In this document: piece by piece, positions 17,583 through 25,724 of the stretch
Position numbering within the stretch: the stretch's first letter is position 1
Layout: each line of letters starts with the position of its first letter
DNA from: Stappia indica
GTDB taxonomy: Bacteria; Pseudomonadota; Alphaproteobacteria; Rhizobiales; Stappiaceae
Assembly (NCBI RefSeq): GCF_001696535.1
Contig: NZ_MBQE01000004.1
Span: 1-64,000 of the forward strand
DNA: 64,000 nt
Reading direction: 5' to 3'
Translations under genes and position numbers: made by a program
The notes under the pieces: model-generated
The model's input: the letters and a program-made list of their open reading frames with translations, nothing else
Database searches by the model: none
Told to the model about the DNA's origin: nothing

Positions 17583-19268
17583 ATGATCCCTCAAGCACGG
17601 CCAGCGGAACTTATCCTGCACGGCGCGCGGCTCGTCGACCCTGCGGGAGACGATCCGGCCGGCGATGCCGTTGCCATCGGGGGAGGGCGCATTCTTGGCG
17701 TCGGCCCGCACGAGCAGCTCAAGGAGCTGGCGACGCCCGCGACCGTCTCGCTGTGCTGCGACGGCCTCTCCCTGATGCCGGGCATGATCGACGGCCACGC
17801 CCATCTCGACCGCGAGGGGCTGAAGAGCGTGCTGCCGTCGATCTCCGGCGCGCGCTCGATTGCCGAGATCCAGGCGATCCTGCGGGACGTGGCCGCGCGC
17901 ACGCCGCCGGGCCAGTGGATCGTGCTGTCGCCCTTGGGCACGCCGCCGTTGTTTCTCGACGGCTGGTCCGGCCTTGCCGACGGGCGCTGCCCGGATCGGC
18001 ACGATCTCGATGCCGCCGCGCCCGATCACCCGGTCTGGATCCGCCCGGCCTGGGGCTATTGGAGCAACAAGGCGGATCTGGTCTGCGTGGCCAACACCGC
18101 CGCCCTGGCGCTGGCCGGCGTGGGCCGGGACACCCAGTCGCCGCACCCGCTGGTCGAGATCCACCGCGCGGCGGACGGCCTGCCGGACGGGCGCTTTCGC
18201 GAGGCGACGCGCATCTCCATCGTCGAGACGACCCTGATGTCTGCCGCGCCCGGCTTCGACGTGGCGACCAGAACCGATGCTCTGGCCCGCTCGATGGATG
18301 CCTATGCGCGCTTCGGCACGACCGGCGTCTATGAGGGCCACGGCGTCGCGCGGGAGGTCATCACCGCCTACGGCGCCTTGCGGGATCGCTGCAAGCCGGG
18401 CATGCGGGCAACGCTCGTCGTCAGCCCCTCCTGGTCGGGCGTCGATGCCGCTGCCGACATGGCCGAGCTGATCGCGGACTGGACCCGGTGGGCGAAGCGC
18501 GGCTTTGCGGATGACGACCGCCTGCGCATCGAAGGCATCTATGCCGAGATCGACGAAACCGGCGAAGGGCTCGTCCGGGCGCGCGGCGGATGCTGCACCG
18601 GCTGGGCGGGCTTTCATCTCGACAGCGGCGCACCGCGCGCGATGGTCCGCGAACTGCTGCTGGAGGCGGCCCGCCAGCGCCTGCGCGTCTCGACCATCTT
18701 CGACGACGTCATGGGCCTGATGGAGGAGGTGAACCGGACGCAGCCGCTTGCCGGGCTGAACTGGGTGCGCGGCCATGTGGCGACGCTGGACGAGCGCGCC
18801 CTCGGGGTCATCAAGGACATGGGCCTGATGCTCGTCACCCATACCAACCGGCACATCGCCAAGGGCGGCTCGGCCCATCTTGCGCGCCTGGGACCCGAGC
18901 GCTGCAACGACATCGTGCCCATGCGCCGGATCCTCGACCGCGGCATCCCGGTCGCCCTCGGCTCGGACAACCTGCCCCCGTCCTTGCTGCATCCCGTCGC
19001 CGACCTTGAGCTGCGGCGCGACCACGGCACGGGTGAGCATGTCGCGCCTGATCAGGCGCTGACCCGCCGCGAGGCGCTGGCGCTGGCGACCGCCGGCGGT
19101 GCCAGCCTGTTGCAGCGCGGGGACGAACTCGGTCGGCTCAAGCCCGGATATCTTGCCGACCTCGTCGGCTTTCCCGGCGACATCCTGACGATGGAGGCCG
19201 GCGAGCTGAGGCATCTGGAGGCGCGCCTCGCCCTTGTCGGCGGGCAGGTCGTCCTGCGGCAGGCCTAG
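17583..19268 (+). CDS. Amidohydrolase family 3 (YtcJ-like) metal-dependent hydrolase
   Basis: 561 aa; ATG at 17583 with an AAGGAG ribosome site. The TIM-barrel metal motif GMIDGHAHLDREG (about residues 62-74), a later VTHTNRHIAKGG segment, and C-terminal GSDNLPPSLLHPVADL (metal Asp) followed by LKPGYLADLVGFPGD are typical of amidohydrolases. Relatives deacylate or hydrolyse amides and cyclic ureas. It is alone after the divergent LysR gene and is followed by the CRISPR leader. Together with the alpha/beta hydrolase and the TAXI transporter it may form one catabolic unit. Confidence 0.86.
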   Translation: MIPQARPAELILHGARLVDPAGDDPAGDAVAIGGGRILGVGPHEQLKELATPATVSLCCDGLSLMPGMIDGHAHLDREGLKSVLPSISGARSIAEIQAILRDVAARTPPGQWIVLSPLGTPPLFLDGWSGLADGRCPDRHDLDAAAPDHPVWIRPAWGYWSNKADLVCVANTAALALAGVGRDTQSPHPLVEIHRAADGLPDGRFREATRISIVETTLMSAAPGFDVATRTDALARSMDAYARFGTTGVYEGHGVAREVITAYGALRDRCKPGMRATLVVSPSWSGVDAAADMAELIADWTRWAKRGFADDDRLRIEGIYAEIDETGEGLVRARGGCCTGWAGFHLDSGAPRAMVRELLLEAARQRLRVSTIFDDVMGLMEEVNRTQPLAGLNWVRGHVATLDERALGVIKDMGLMLVTHTNRHIAKGGSAHLARLGPERCNDIVPMRRILDRGIPVALGSDNLPPSLLHPVADLELRRDHGTGEHVAPDQALTRREALALATAGGASLLQRGDELGRLKPGYLADLVGFPGDILTMEAGELRHLEARLALVGGQVVLRQA

Positions 19269-19594
19269 CCCTGTGCGGCCTCGCCCCCGCCGCCTCCGCA
19301 TCATTTCCGGGGTGGCGCGCTACTATAATCTGGGCTCCAATTGGCATCGGCGGGTGGGGCAGGTGGGGGCGAAGCCGGCAAGGGATCTCAACAGGCCGAT
19401 GATCGTCTGGTCGCTTCCGCGAACCTCAAGCGTGCCGAAAAAGCCCGGCAGGTTCGCGCAAGCAACAACGCATTGAAAATTTTGCTCTTTTTTTGACGTC
19501 ATCAGTCTGTTGGCGCGGCTGCGGGATATAGCGCCTCGCAGTTCGCGCTGGAACTCCGGTTTCTTCTGAAAAAACCGCATGATACGAGGAGCCA
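19269..19594. promoter_or_regulatory. Gene-free stretch, probable CRISPR leader
   Basis: No convincing gene. From about 19475 it becomes AT-rich with a run of T residues, unlike the surrounding genes, and ends directly at the first perfect repeat. The repeats end in GAAAC on the plus strand and degenerate towards the right, so the leader and promoter should lie on this left side. I infer that it drives crRNA transcription and marks the spacer-acquisition end. Confidence 0.6.
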
Positions 19595-20420
19595 GTCGCC
19601 CCCTTCGCGGGGGCGTGGATCGAAACGACCCTAGAACATTGGACGTGATGTAACCGCCGCGTCGCCCCCTTCGCGGGGGCGTGGATCGAAACTTCGCGGC
19701 CCCGCCAATGCTCCTGCAGATCGTGCGGTCGCCCCCTTCGCGGGGGCGTGGATCGAAACCCCGGATCACCACGGGCGGCGTCGTGATGATCGGTCGCCCC
19801 CTTCGCGGGGGCGTGGATCGAAACACATCCACCAGGAGACAAAGACCATGAAGATCGAGTCGCCCCCTTCGCGGGGGCGTGGATCGAAACGCCTTACCTT
19901 GAGACAGTAGCGGCAGGGTTTCCGCGTCGCCCCCTTCGCGGGGGCGTGGATCGAAACAACGAGGGCGCGCTCGACCAGCCGCTGCGCTGGCGTCGCCCCC
20001 TTCGCGGGGGCGTGGATCGAAACCTGGTTACCATGCGGCCGACCACCGCGGGCAAGCGTCGCCCCCCCTCGCGGGGGCGTGGATCGAAACGGCGACGGGG
20101 CGACCAAATGGGCGCGCTCGGTCGGTCGCCCTCTTCGCGGGGGCGTGGATCGAAACTGAACGTCGGAATAAGTAAGGACGGCAGCGCGCTGTCGCCCCCT
20201 TCGCGGGGGCGTGGATCGAAACGTGTCGTTGTCGGCGAACACCACCAGCTCCTCGCATTGTCGCCCCCTTGCGGGGGTGCGGATCGAAACTTCACGACGC
20301 CGATCAGCTCGTTCGCCGGCACCGTCGCCCCCCTCGCGGGGGCGCGGATCGAAACGACGATGGCGACTTGGACATGGCGTTCCACGAGCTGTCGCCCCCC
20401 TCGCAGGGGGCGCGGCTAGC
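19595..20420 (+). CRISPR. Type I-C-like CRISPR array, 12 spacers, no cas genes nearby
   Basis: Repeat of 32 bp, beginning GTCGCCCCCTTCGCGGGGG and ending CGTGGATCGAAAC, with the CG-rich stem and GAAAC end of I-C (Dvulg) repeats. Repeats start at 19595, 19661, 19728, 19793, 19859, 19926, 19992, 20058, 20125, 20191, 20260, 20324 and 20391. Spacers are 33-35 bp except the tenth (37 bp). The first seven repeats are identical. Repeat 8 has an extra base, repeat 9 a C-to-T change, repeat 11 is 31 bp with an altered stem, repeat 12 has GCGGATC, and the last is degenerate and truncated. That gradient sets the orientation: leader left, trailer right. No Cas3, Cas5, Cas7, Cas8c, Cas4, Cas1 or Cas2 is encoded in the window, so the array is isolated here. 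Confidence 0.97.
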
Positions 20421-21138
20421 GTTCGTCTGCGCCGCCGCCTGCCTTGCTCGCCTTGCGGATGCGGCTGAAGCTCATGGCGATATGGGCGCGCCGCACATGA
20501 GCGGCGGCGGCAAGGTCGCCATGCTCCACCGCCTCGGTGATGTCGGTCACCTCGCGCTGGAAGGTGGTGAACTCCGTATGGATCAGCTCCTCGAAATTCT
20601 TCAGCCGTGAGGCGGTCTTCAGCCAGATCCGCGCGGTCTGGTAATACAGCCGCTCGCTGATCTCGCGCAGCGGCGCGTTGGTCGTCAGCGCGTTGAACAG
20701 ATGGAAGAATTCCATGTTGATCCGCGAGAAGGTGCGCGGGTCGCCCTCATGCACCATCTCGTCGCAGCGCGCGCGGATCTCGCGGAAGCGCGCGATCAGC
20801 GCCGCATCCACCGGGGTCGGCGACAGCTTGCCGACCAGTTCGGCCAGCTCCACCCGCAGCTCGTAGACCTGCGCCAGCGCGTCGACCTCGATGTCGGTGA
20901 CGATGGTGCCGACCCCGTGCACCGAGCGCAGCAGCCCTTCCGCCTCCAGCTTCACCAGCACGCGGCGCACCGGCGTGCGCGACACGCGGAATTCCTCGGC
21001 CAGGTCCTCCTCGCGCAGCCGGCTGCCCGGCGCGTAGTCGAGCAGGCAGATCCGCATCCGCAAGGTCTGGTAGATCCGTTCGAACCGGCCGCGCGCGCCT
21101 TCCTCCGCCGGCCGCGCCGTCTCTTCCTCAACCGTCAT
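20416..21138 (-). CDS. GntR-family regulator with FCD domain, divergent from the ectoine operon
   Basis: 240 aa from the ATG at 21138 (MTVEEETARP); the frame stays open upstream but that part is low-complexity Arg/Pro. The winged HTH is at residues 15-80 (RIYQTLRMRICLLDYAPGSR, then EEFRVSRTPVRRVL); the rest is an all-helical FCD effector domain. It is divergent from ehuB, and a perfect 16-bp palindrome lies in the ehuB promoter. It probably represses ehu-eut until an ectoine-derived inducer binds. Its stop codon falls inside the degenerate last CRISPR repeat. Confidence 0.9.
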   Translation of the reverse strand: MTVEEETARPAEEGARGRFERIYQTLRMRICLLDYAPGSRLREEDLAEEFRVSRTPVRRVLVKLEAEGLLRSVHGVGTIVTDIEVDALAQVYELRVELAELVGKLSPTPVDAALIARFREIRARCDEMVHEGDPRTFSRINMEFFHLFNALTTNAPLREISERLYYQTARIWLKTASRLKNFEELIHTEFTTFQREVTDITEAVEHGDLAAAAHVRRAHIAMSFSRIRKASKAGGGADER

Positions 21139-21591
21139 CGCGCCTGTCTGCTCCCGGTCTCCATCCGCATCTCCGTCCTCTTCGTGCCGGTCCCCGCACA
21201 TACCGTCGCGGCCGCGCCTTGTCCGGCATTTCCGCGCGTCCCGCAAGCGTCTCTCGGGCGGCCTCTCGGGTGGCCTCTTAGGTAGCTTCCGGGGCCGGTC
21301 TGGAGGACGCCTGCCAGCCTCCTCGATATCGCCTCCGATCCGCCCCGGACGCCGGCGCGCGTCCTCGGCCCATGTGTTTCGGCGGCCCTCTTTCCACAGT
21401 CCGTCCAAAGCCTTGGCGGCGGTGCCGGAGGGCGCCTCGTTCCCAGTAATGTGTACATCTGACGATGCGCCTGAAAACCGAGCGAGGAATGCGCTCGGTC
21501 AATTCAGCAAATTCCGTTGACACAGTCTGACGCAGCATGATGTTGTGCACAACATAAGAAGCAAGAGTTGGTGGAACAGAGGAGCTCAACC
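21139..21591. promoter_or_regulatory. Regulator-ehuB intergenic region
   Basis: A 453-bp gap. The half nearest the regulator is GC-rich with no credible gene. The half nearest ehuB is promoter-like, with TTGACA at 21517-21522 as a -35 candidate and the palindrome at 21540-21555 covering the -10 region. AGAGGAG is the ehuB ribosome site. Confidence 0.6.
21540..21555. promoter_or_regulatory. Candidate GntR/FCD operator of the ectoine operon
   Basis: ATGTTGTGCACAACAT is a perfect 16-bp palindrome with a TTGT..ACAA core, the form recognised by many FCD-type GntR proteins. It overlaps the expected -10 region downstream of TTGACA and lies 37 bp before the ehuB ATG, a position suited to repression by the divergently encoded regulator. 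Confidence 0.7.
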
Positions 21592-22443
21592 ATGAAAAAC
21601 ACGATCTTCAAAGGCCTTGCCACGCTCGGCATGGCCGCGCTCGCCGTTGGCTTTGCCGGCAGCGCAAGTGCCCAGTCGCTGCTGGAGCGCGCCGAGAAGG
21701 GCGAGCCGATCCGCATCGGCTTCGCCAACGAGGTGCCCTTCGCCTATCCGGGCGAGGACGGCAGCCCCAAGGGCTTCGTGAACGCCTATACGATCGGCGT
21801 TCTCAAGACGATGGGCTTCGAGAACATCGAGCCGGTGCAGACCGAGTGGGGCGGCCTCATTCCGGGCCTCAACGCCAACCGCTTCGACATCGTCACCGGC
21901 GGCATGAACATCCTGGCGAGCCGCTGCGAGAACATCGCCTTCTCCGAGCCGATGGCCAAGGTCGGCGACGGCTTCATCGTCGCCCCGGGCAACCCGAAGA
22001 ACATCAGCGACTATGCCAGCCTCGTCGAAGGCAACGCGGTGATGGTCACCGGCGCCGGCTATTCCAACATCGAGGCGGCTAAGGAGGCCGGCGTTCCGGA
22101 AGCCAACATCATGCAGGTGCCCGGACCGACCGAGATCCTGGCGGCCGTGCGTGCTGGCCGCGCCGATGCCGGTGCCGGCACCTACTTCACCATGAAGCAG
22201 CTGGCCGACAGCTCGAACGGTGCCGTCGAGGCGTCCGACCCGAACGCCATGCCGGAAGACTCGTTCAACTGGGCCGGCATCGGCTTCCGCAAGGCGGACC
22301 AGGCCTTCCTCGACAAGTTCAACGAGGCCCAGACCAAGTATCTCGGCTCCGAAGAGATGCTCGCCGCCGTTGCCGAATACGGCTATGGCGAGGGCTCGCT
22401 GCCCGGCGACAAGACCACCGAGTGGGTCTGCGCCAACCGCTGA
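21592..22443 (+). CDS. ehuB: Ectoine/hydroxyectoine ABC transporter substrate-binding protein
   Basis: 283 aa, AGAGGAG before the ATG. Signal peptide MKNTIFKGLATLGMAALAVG with cleavage after SASAQ. The mature protein is a family 3 solute-binding protein with IRIGFANEVPFAYPGEDGSPKGF and WGGLIPGLNANRFDIVTGGMNI. These match EhuB, the ectoine-specific binding protein, and the gene order ehuB-C-D-A-eutB-C supports it. Ectoines serve as osmoprotectant and carbon/nitrogen source. Confidence 0.9.
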   Translation: MKNTIFKGLATLGMAALAVGFAGSASAQSLLERAEKGEPIRIGFANEVPFAYPGEDGSPKGFVNAYTIGVLKTMGFENIEPVQTEWGGLIPGLNANRFDIVTGGMNILASRCENIAFSEPMAKVGDGFIVAPGNPKNISDYASLVEGNAVMVTGAGYSNIEAAKEAGVPEANIMQVPGPTEILAAVRAGRADAGAGTYFTMKQLADSSNGAVEASDPNAMPEDSFNWAGIGFRKADQAFLDKFNEAQTKYLGSEEMLAAVAEYGYGEGSLPGDKTTEWVCANR

Positions 22444-22573
22444 CATGGCGATGACGGCGAGCGCGGGGGCGGCTGTGCCGGCCCTTCGCCCCGCCGTCTC
22501 CCGCATCCGGGCAGGGTCTCCTGCCCGGGCTTTGCGGCCTTGAACAAGGTCTGAGAGCAAAGGGCTGGGCGGC

Positions 22574-23239
22574 ATGTCCTATTTCGAATTCCTCGGCCAG
22601 TATGGCGACCGGATCGCCAGCGGCACGCTCATCACCATGGCGCTGACGGTCCTGTCGGCGCTGCTGGCGGTGGCGATCGCCGTTGCCGCCGGCTTGATGC
22701 GCATGGCGCCGAACATGGCGGTGCGCGGCCTGGCCACCGTCTATATCGAGGTCTTTCGCGGCACATCGCTGCTCGTCCAGCTTTACTGGATCTTCTTCGT
22801 GCTGCCGCTCTTCGGCATCACGCTGGAAAAGTTCACCGCCGGCTTCGTGGCGGTCGGCATGAACCTCGGCGCCTATGGCGCGGAGCTGGTGCGCGGCGCC
22901 ATCCTTTCCGTGCCCAAGGGCCAGTGGGAGGCGGCGCTGGCGCTCAACATGTCGCCGGCCAAGCGGATGATCCGGGTGATCCTGCCGCAGGCCGTGCTGA
23001 TCATGCTGCCCTCCTGGGGCAACCTGCTGATCGAGCTGTTGAAAGGCACGGCGCTGGTCGCGCTGATCTCCGTCGCCGACCTGATGTTCCAGGTGAAGCA
23101 GATCAACGGCACCACCTTCATGTCGGCCGAGACCTTCGGCACCGCGCTCATCATCTACTACGTGCTGGCCCGCTTCATGATCACGCCGTTCATGCGCTGG
23201 CTGGAGCGGTTCATGTTGCGCAAGATGGGGAGGGCCTGA
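22574..23239 (+). CDS. ehuC: Ectoine/hydroxyectoine ABC transporter permease EhuC
   Basis: 221 aa, five or so membrane helices of the His/Glu/Gln/Arg/opine permease type. The ATPase-contact loop is NLGAYGAELVRGAILSVPKGQWEAA (about residues 96-120). It partners EhuD to form the heterodimeric channel; the genes are three bases apart. Confidence 0.9.
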   Translation: MSYFEFLGQYGDRIASGTLITMALTVLSALLAVAIAVAAGLMRMAPNMAVRGLATVYIEVFRGTSLLVQLYWIFFVLPLFGITLEKFTAGFVAVGMNLGAYGAELVRGAILSVPKGQWEAALALNMSPAKRMIRVILPQAVLIMLPSWGNLLIELLKGTALVALISVADLMFQVKQINGTTFMSAETFGTALIIYYVLARFMITPFMRWLERFMLRKMGRA

Positions 23240-23242
23240 GCC

Positions 23243-23911
23243 ATGTTCGATTGGCGCTGGGACTTCACCTTCGAGATCCTGCCCCGGCTGATCGTCGCCA
23301 CCGGCAACACCTTGCTGGCCGCCGGCCTCGGCTATGCCATCGCGGTCGTGCTCGGCCTCGTCTTCGCGCTGGCGCAGCGCACGCCGTTCCGCCCGCTCAC
23401 CATCGCGGTTCGCGAGGCGGTGGAGTTCATCCGCTCCACGCCGCTGGTGCTGCAGATCTTCTTCGTCTTCTATGTCGGGCCGCAATTCGGCATCCGCCTG
23501 TCGCCCTGGACGGCCGGCATGATCGCCATCGGCCTGCACTATGCGGCCTACCTGTCGGAGGTCTATCGCGGCGGGCTGGAAAGCGTGCCCAAGGGGCAGT
23601 GGGAGGCGGCCAAGTCGCTCAACCTGTCGACGGCGCGCACCTACTTCCGCGTCATCCTTCCCCAAGCGCTGCCGCCTTCGCTCGCCGGCATGGGCAACTA
23701 TCTCGTCGGCATCTTCAAGGACACGCCGATGCTCTCGGTGATCGGTGTCGCGGAGCTGATGCACACGGCCAACGCCATCGGCTCGGAGACCTACCGCTTC
23801 CTCGAGCCGTTCACGCTGGTCGGCATCATCTTCCTCTGCATCTCGCTGCCAACGGCGGCCCTGATCCGGCTCTTCGAGGGCTGGGTGCGCCGCAAACTCG
23901 GATTGGGCTGA
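23243..23911 (+). CDS. ehuD: Ectoine/hydroxyectoine ABC transporter permease EhuD
   Basis: 222 aa, same permease family as EhuC. REAVEFIRSTPLVLQIFFVFYVGP and the EAA loop HYAAYLSEVYRGGLESVPKGQWEAA are clear. Its stop overlaps the start of ehuA by one base, so translation is coupled. Confidence 0.9.
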   Translation: MFDWRWDFTFEILPRLIVATGNTLLAAGLGYAIAVVLGLVFALAQRTPFRPLTIAVREAVEFIRSTPLVLQIFFVFYVGPQFGIRLSPWTAGMIAIGLHYAAYLSEVYRGGLESVPKGQWEAAKSLNLSTARTYFRVILPQALPPSLAGMGNYLVGIFKDTPMLSVIGVAELMHTANAIGSETYRFLEPFTLVGIIFLCISLPTAALIRLFEGWVRRKLGLG

Positions 23912-24732
23912 TGAACACCACAGACGTTTCCGCCTTCCCCCTCCGGCTTGAGGGGGACGCGATCCCGATGGTCAGCTTCAAGAAGGTCACCAAGTCCTAC
24001 GGCAACCTGGTGGTGCTGGACTCGCTGGACCTTGATGTCGCCGAAGGCGAGATGGTGACCGTCATCGGTCCGTCCGGCTCGGGCAAGACCACCGTGCTGC
24101 GCATGCTGATGACGCTGGAGACCATCAATGGCGGCGTCATCTATGTCGACGGCGAGCCGCTGACCCACATGGAGCGCGACGGCAAGCTGGTGCGCGCCGA
24201 CAGCCGGCACCTGCGCAAGATGCGCTCGAAGATCGGCATGTGCTTCCAGCACTTCAACCTGTTCCCGCACATGACCGCGCTGGAAAACTGCATGGAAGGT
24301 CCCGTGCATGTGCTCGGCATGTCGAAAAAGGAAGCGCGGGAGCGTTCCGAGGAACTGCTGGCGATGGTCGGCATGGCGGAAAAGCGCGACCAGCACCCCT
24401 CGCGCCTGTCCGGCGGCCAGCAGCAGCGCGTGGCGATTGCCCGCGCGCTGGCCATGCGGCCCAAGGTGATGCTGTTCGACGAGGTGACCTCGGCGCTCGA
24501 TCCCGAGGTGATCGGCGAGGTGACCAATGTCATCCGCCAGCTCGTCGCCGAGCACAATCTGACCATGCTGATGGTCACGCACCAGATGGGCTTCGCCAAG
24601 GACATTTCCGACCGCATCTGCTTCTTCTACAGCGGGCGGATCGAGGAGCAGGGCACCCCGGACGAGCTGTTCGGCAATCCGCAGAAGGAGCGCACGCAGC
24701 AGTTCCTCAGCGCGGTCAAGGAGGCGAGTTGA
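23911..24732 (+). CDS. ehuA: Ectoine/hydroxyectoine ABC transporter ATP-binding protein EhuA
   Basis: 273 aa. Walker A GPSGSGKTT (about residue 53), Q-loop CFQHFNLFPHM, signature LSGGQQQRVAIARAL, Walker B VMLFDEVTSALDPE and H-loop THQMGFA are intact. It powers the EhuCD channel. The next gene, eutB, starts at a TTG overlapping its stop. Confidence 0.93.
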   Translation: MNTTDVSAFPLRLEGDAIPMVSFKKVTKSYGNLVVLDSLDLDVAEGEMVTVIGPSGSGKTTVLRMLMTLETINGGVIYVDGEPLTHMERDGKLVRADSRHLRKMRSKIGMCFQHFNLFPHMTALENCMEGPVHVLGMSKKEARERSEELLAMVGMAEKRDQHPSRLSGGQQQRVAIARALAMRPKVMLFDEVTSALDPEVIGEVTNVIRQLVAEHNLTMLMVTHQMGFAKDISDRICFFYSGRIEEQGTPDELFGNPQKERTQQFLSAVKEAS

Positions 24733-25724
24733 GCATCCAGCTTGCCGACATTCTCGCCGCGCGCCGCACCATTGCCGGCGTCGCCGCGCGCACCCCGATG
24801 GTGCCCTCGCTTGCCGTGGATGGAGACCTGCTGCTGAAGCTGGAGACGACCCAGCCCATCGGCGCGTTCAAGCTGCGCGGCGCATTGAACGCCGTCTCCG
24901 CCGTGCCGGCGGGCGCCCCCGGCGTCACCTGCTGCTCCACCGGCAATCACGGCCGCGGCGTCGCCTTTGCCGCGCGCGCCGCCGGCCTTCGCGCCGTCGT
25001 GTGCATGTCCGAGCTGGTGCCGAGAGCCAAGGTCGAGGGCATCCGCGCGCTGGGCGCCGAGGTGCATATCGCCGGCCGCAGCCAGGACGATGCCCAGGGC
25101 GAGAGCCTGCGGCTGGTGCGCGAGGAGGGGCTCGTTGAGATCCCGCCCTTCGACGACCCGCTGGTGATCGCCGGCCAGGGCACCATCGGCCTTGAAATGC
25201 TCGAGGACCGCCCGGACCTTGAAGCGATCCTCGTGCCGCTGTCCGGCGGCGGACTGGCCGCCGGCGTTGCGCTTGCCGCAAAGGCGATCAAGCCGTCGGT
25301 CCGCCTCATCGGCGTCACCATGGATCGCGGCGCGGCGATGCACGCCTCCATCCGGGCCGGCCGTCCGGTCGAGGTCGTGGAGGTGGCAAGCCTTGCCGAT
25401 TCCCTTGGCGGCGGCATCGGGCTGGAGAACCGGCTGACCTTCGCCATGTGCCGCGACCTGCTGGACGACTGCATCCTCGTCACCGAGGACGAGATCTACG
25501 ACGCCATGCAGGCGCTCTATTACGAGGACCGCATGGTGGCCGAGGGCGGCAGCGTCGTCGGCATCGCCGCGATGCGCTCGGGCCGCCTGCCGGCCTTCGG
25601 CGGTCCAGTCGCCACCATCCTCACGGGCCGCAATGTCGACATGACCACCTTCACCGAGATCGTCGCCGGGCGCGGCGTCCGCCTCGGCGAGGTCGAGCTG
25701 AAAGGGCGCAGCTATGGCGCATGA
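24729..25724 (+). CDS. eutB: Hydroxyectoine utilisation dehydratase EutB (PLP-dependent)
   Basis: 331 aa from a TTG overlapping the ehuA stop. Threonine-dehydratase fold: PLP lysine Lys48 in GAFKLRGALNA, phosphate-side loop STGNHGRGVAFAARAAG, glycine loop PLSGGGLAAGVALAAK. In hydroxyectoine breakdown EutB is assigned the dehydration of the hydroxy-diaminobutyrate intermediate, with EutC reducing the product. It overlaps eutC by 11 bases. An ordinary threonine/serine dehydratase is the alternative, but the context favours EutB. Confidence 0.86.
   Translation: MSIQLADILAARRTIAGVAARTPMVPSLAVDGDLLLKLETTQPIGAFKLRGALNAVSAVPAGAPGVTCCSTGNHGRGVAFAARAAGLRAVVCMSELVPRAKVEGIRALGAEVHIAGRSQDDAQGESLRLVREEGLVEIPPFDDPLVIAGQGTIGLEMLEDRPDLEAILVPLSGGGLAAGVALAAKAIKPSVRLIGVTMDRGAAMHASIRAGRPVEVVEVASLADSLGGGIGLENRLTFAMCRDLLDDCILVTEDEIYDAMQALYYEDRMVAEGGSVVGIAAMRSGRLPAFGGPVATILTGRNVDMTTFTEIVAGRGVRLGEVELKGRSYGA

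Noticed and set aside
19323-20419. Several open frames on both strands across the CRISPR array, with repeating FRSTPPRRGR, SIHAPAKGAT or FDPRPREGGD words
   Set aside because: They are translations of the 32-bp repeat in different frames; the repetition comes from the array, not from a repeat protein.
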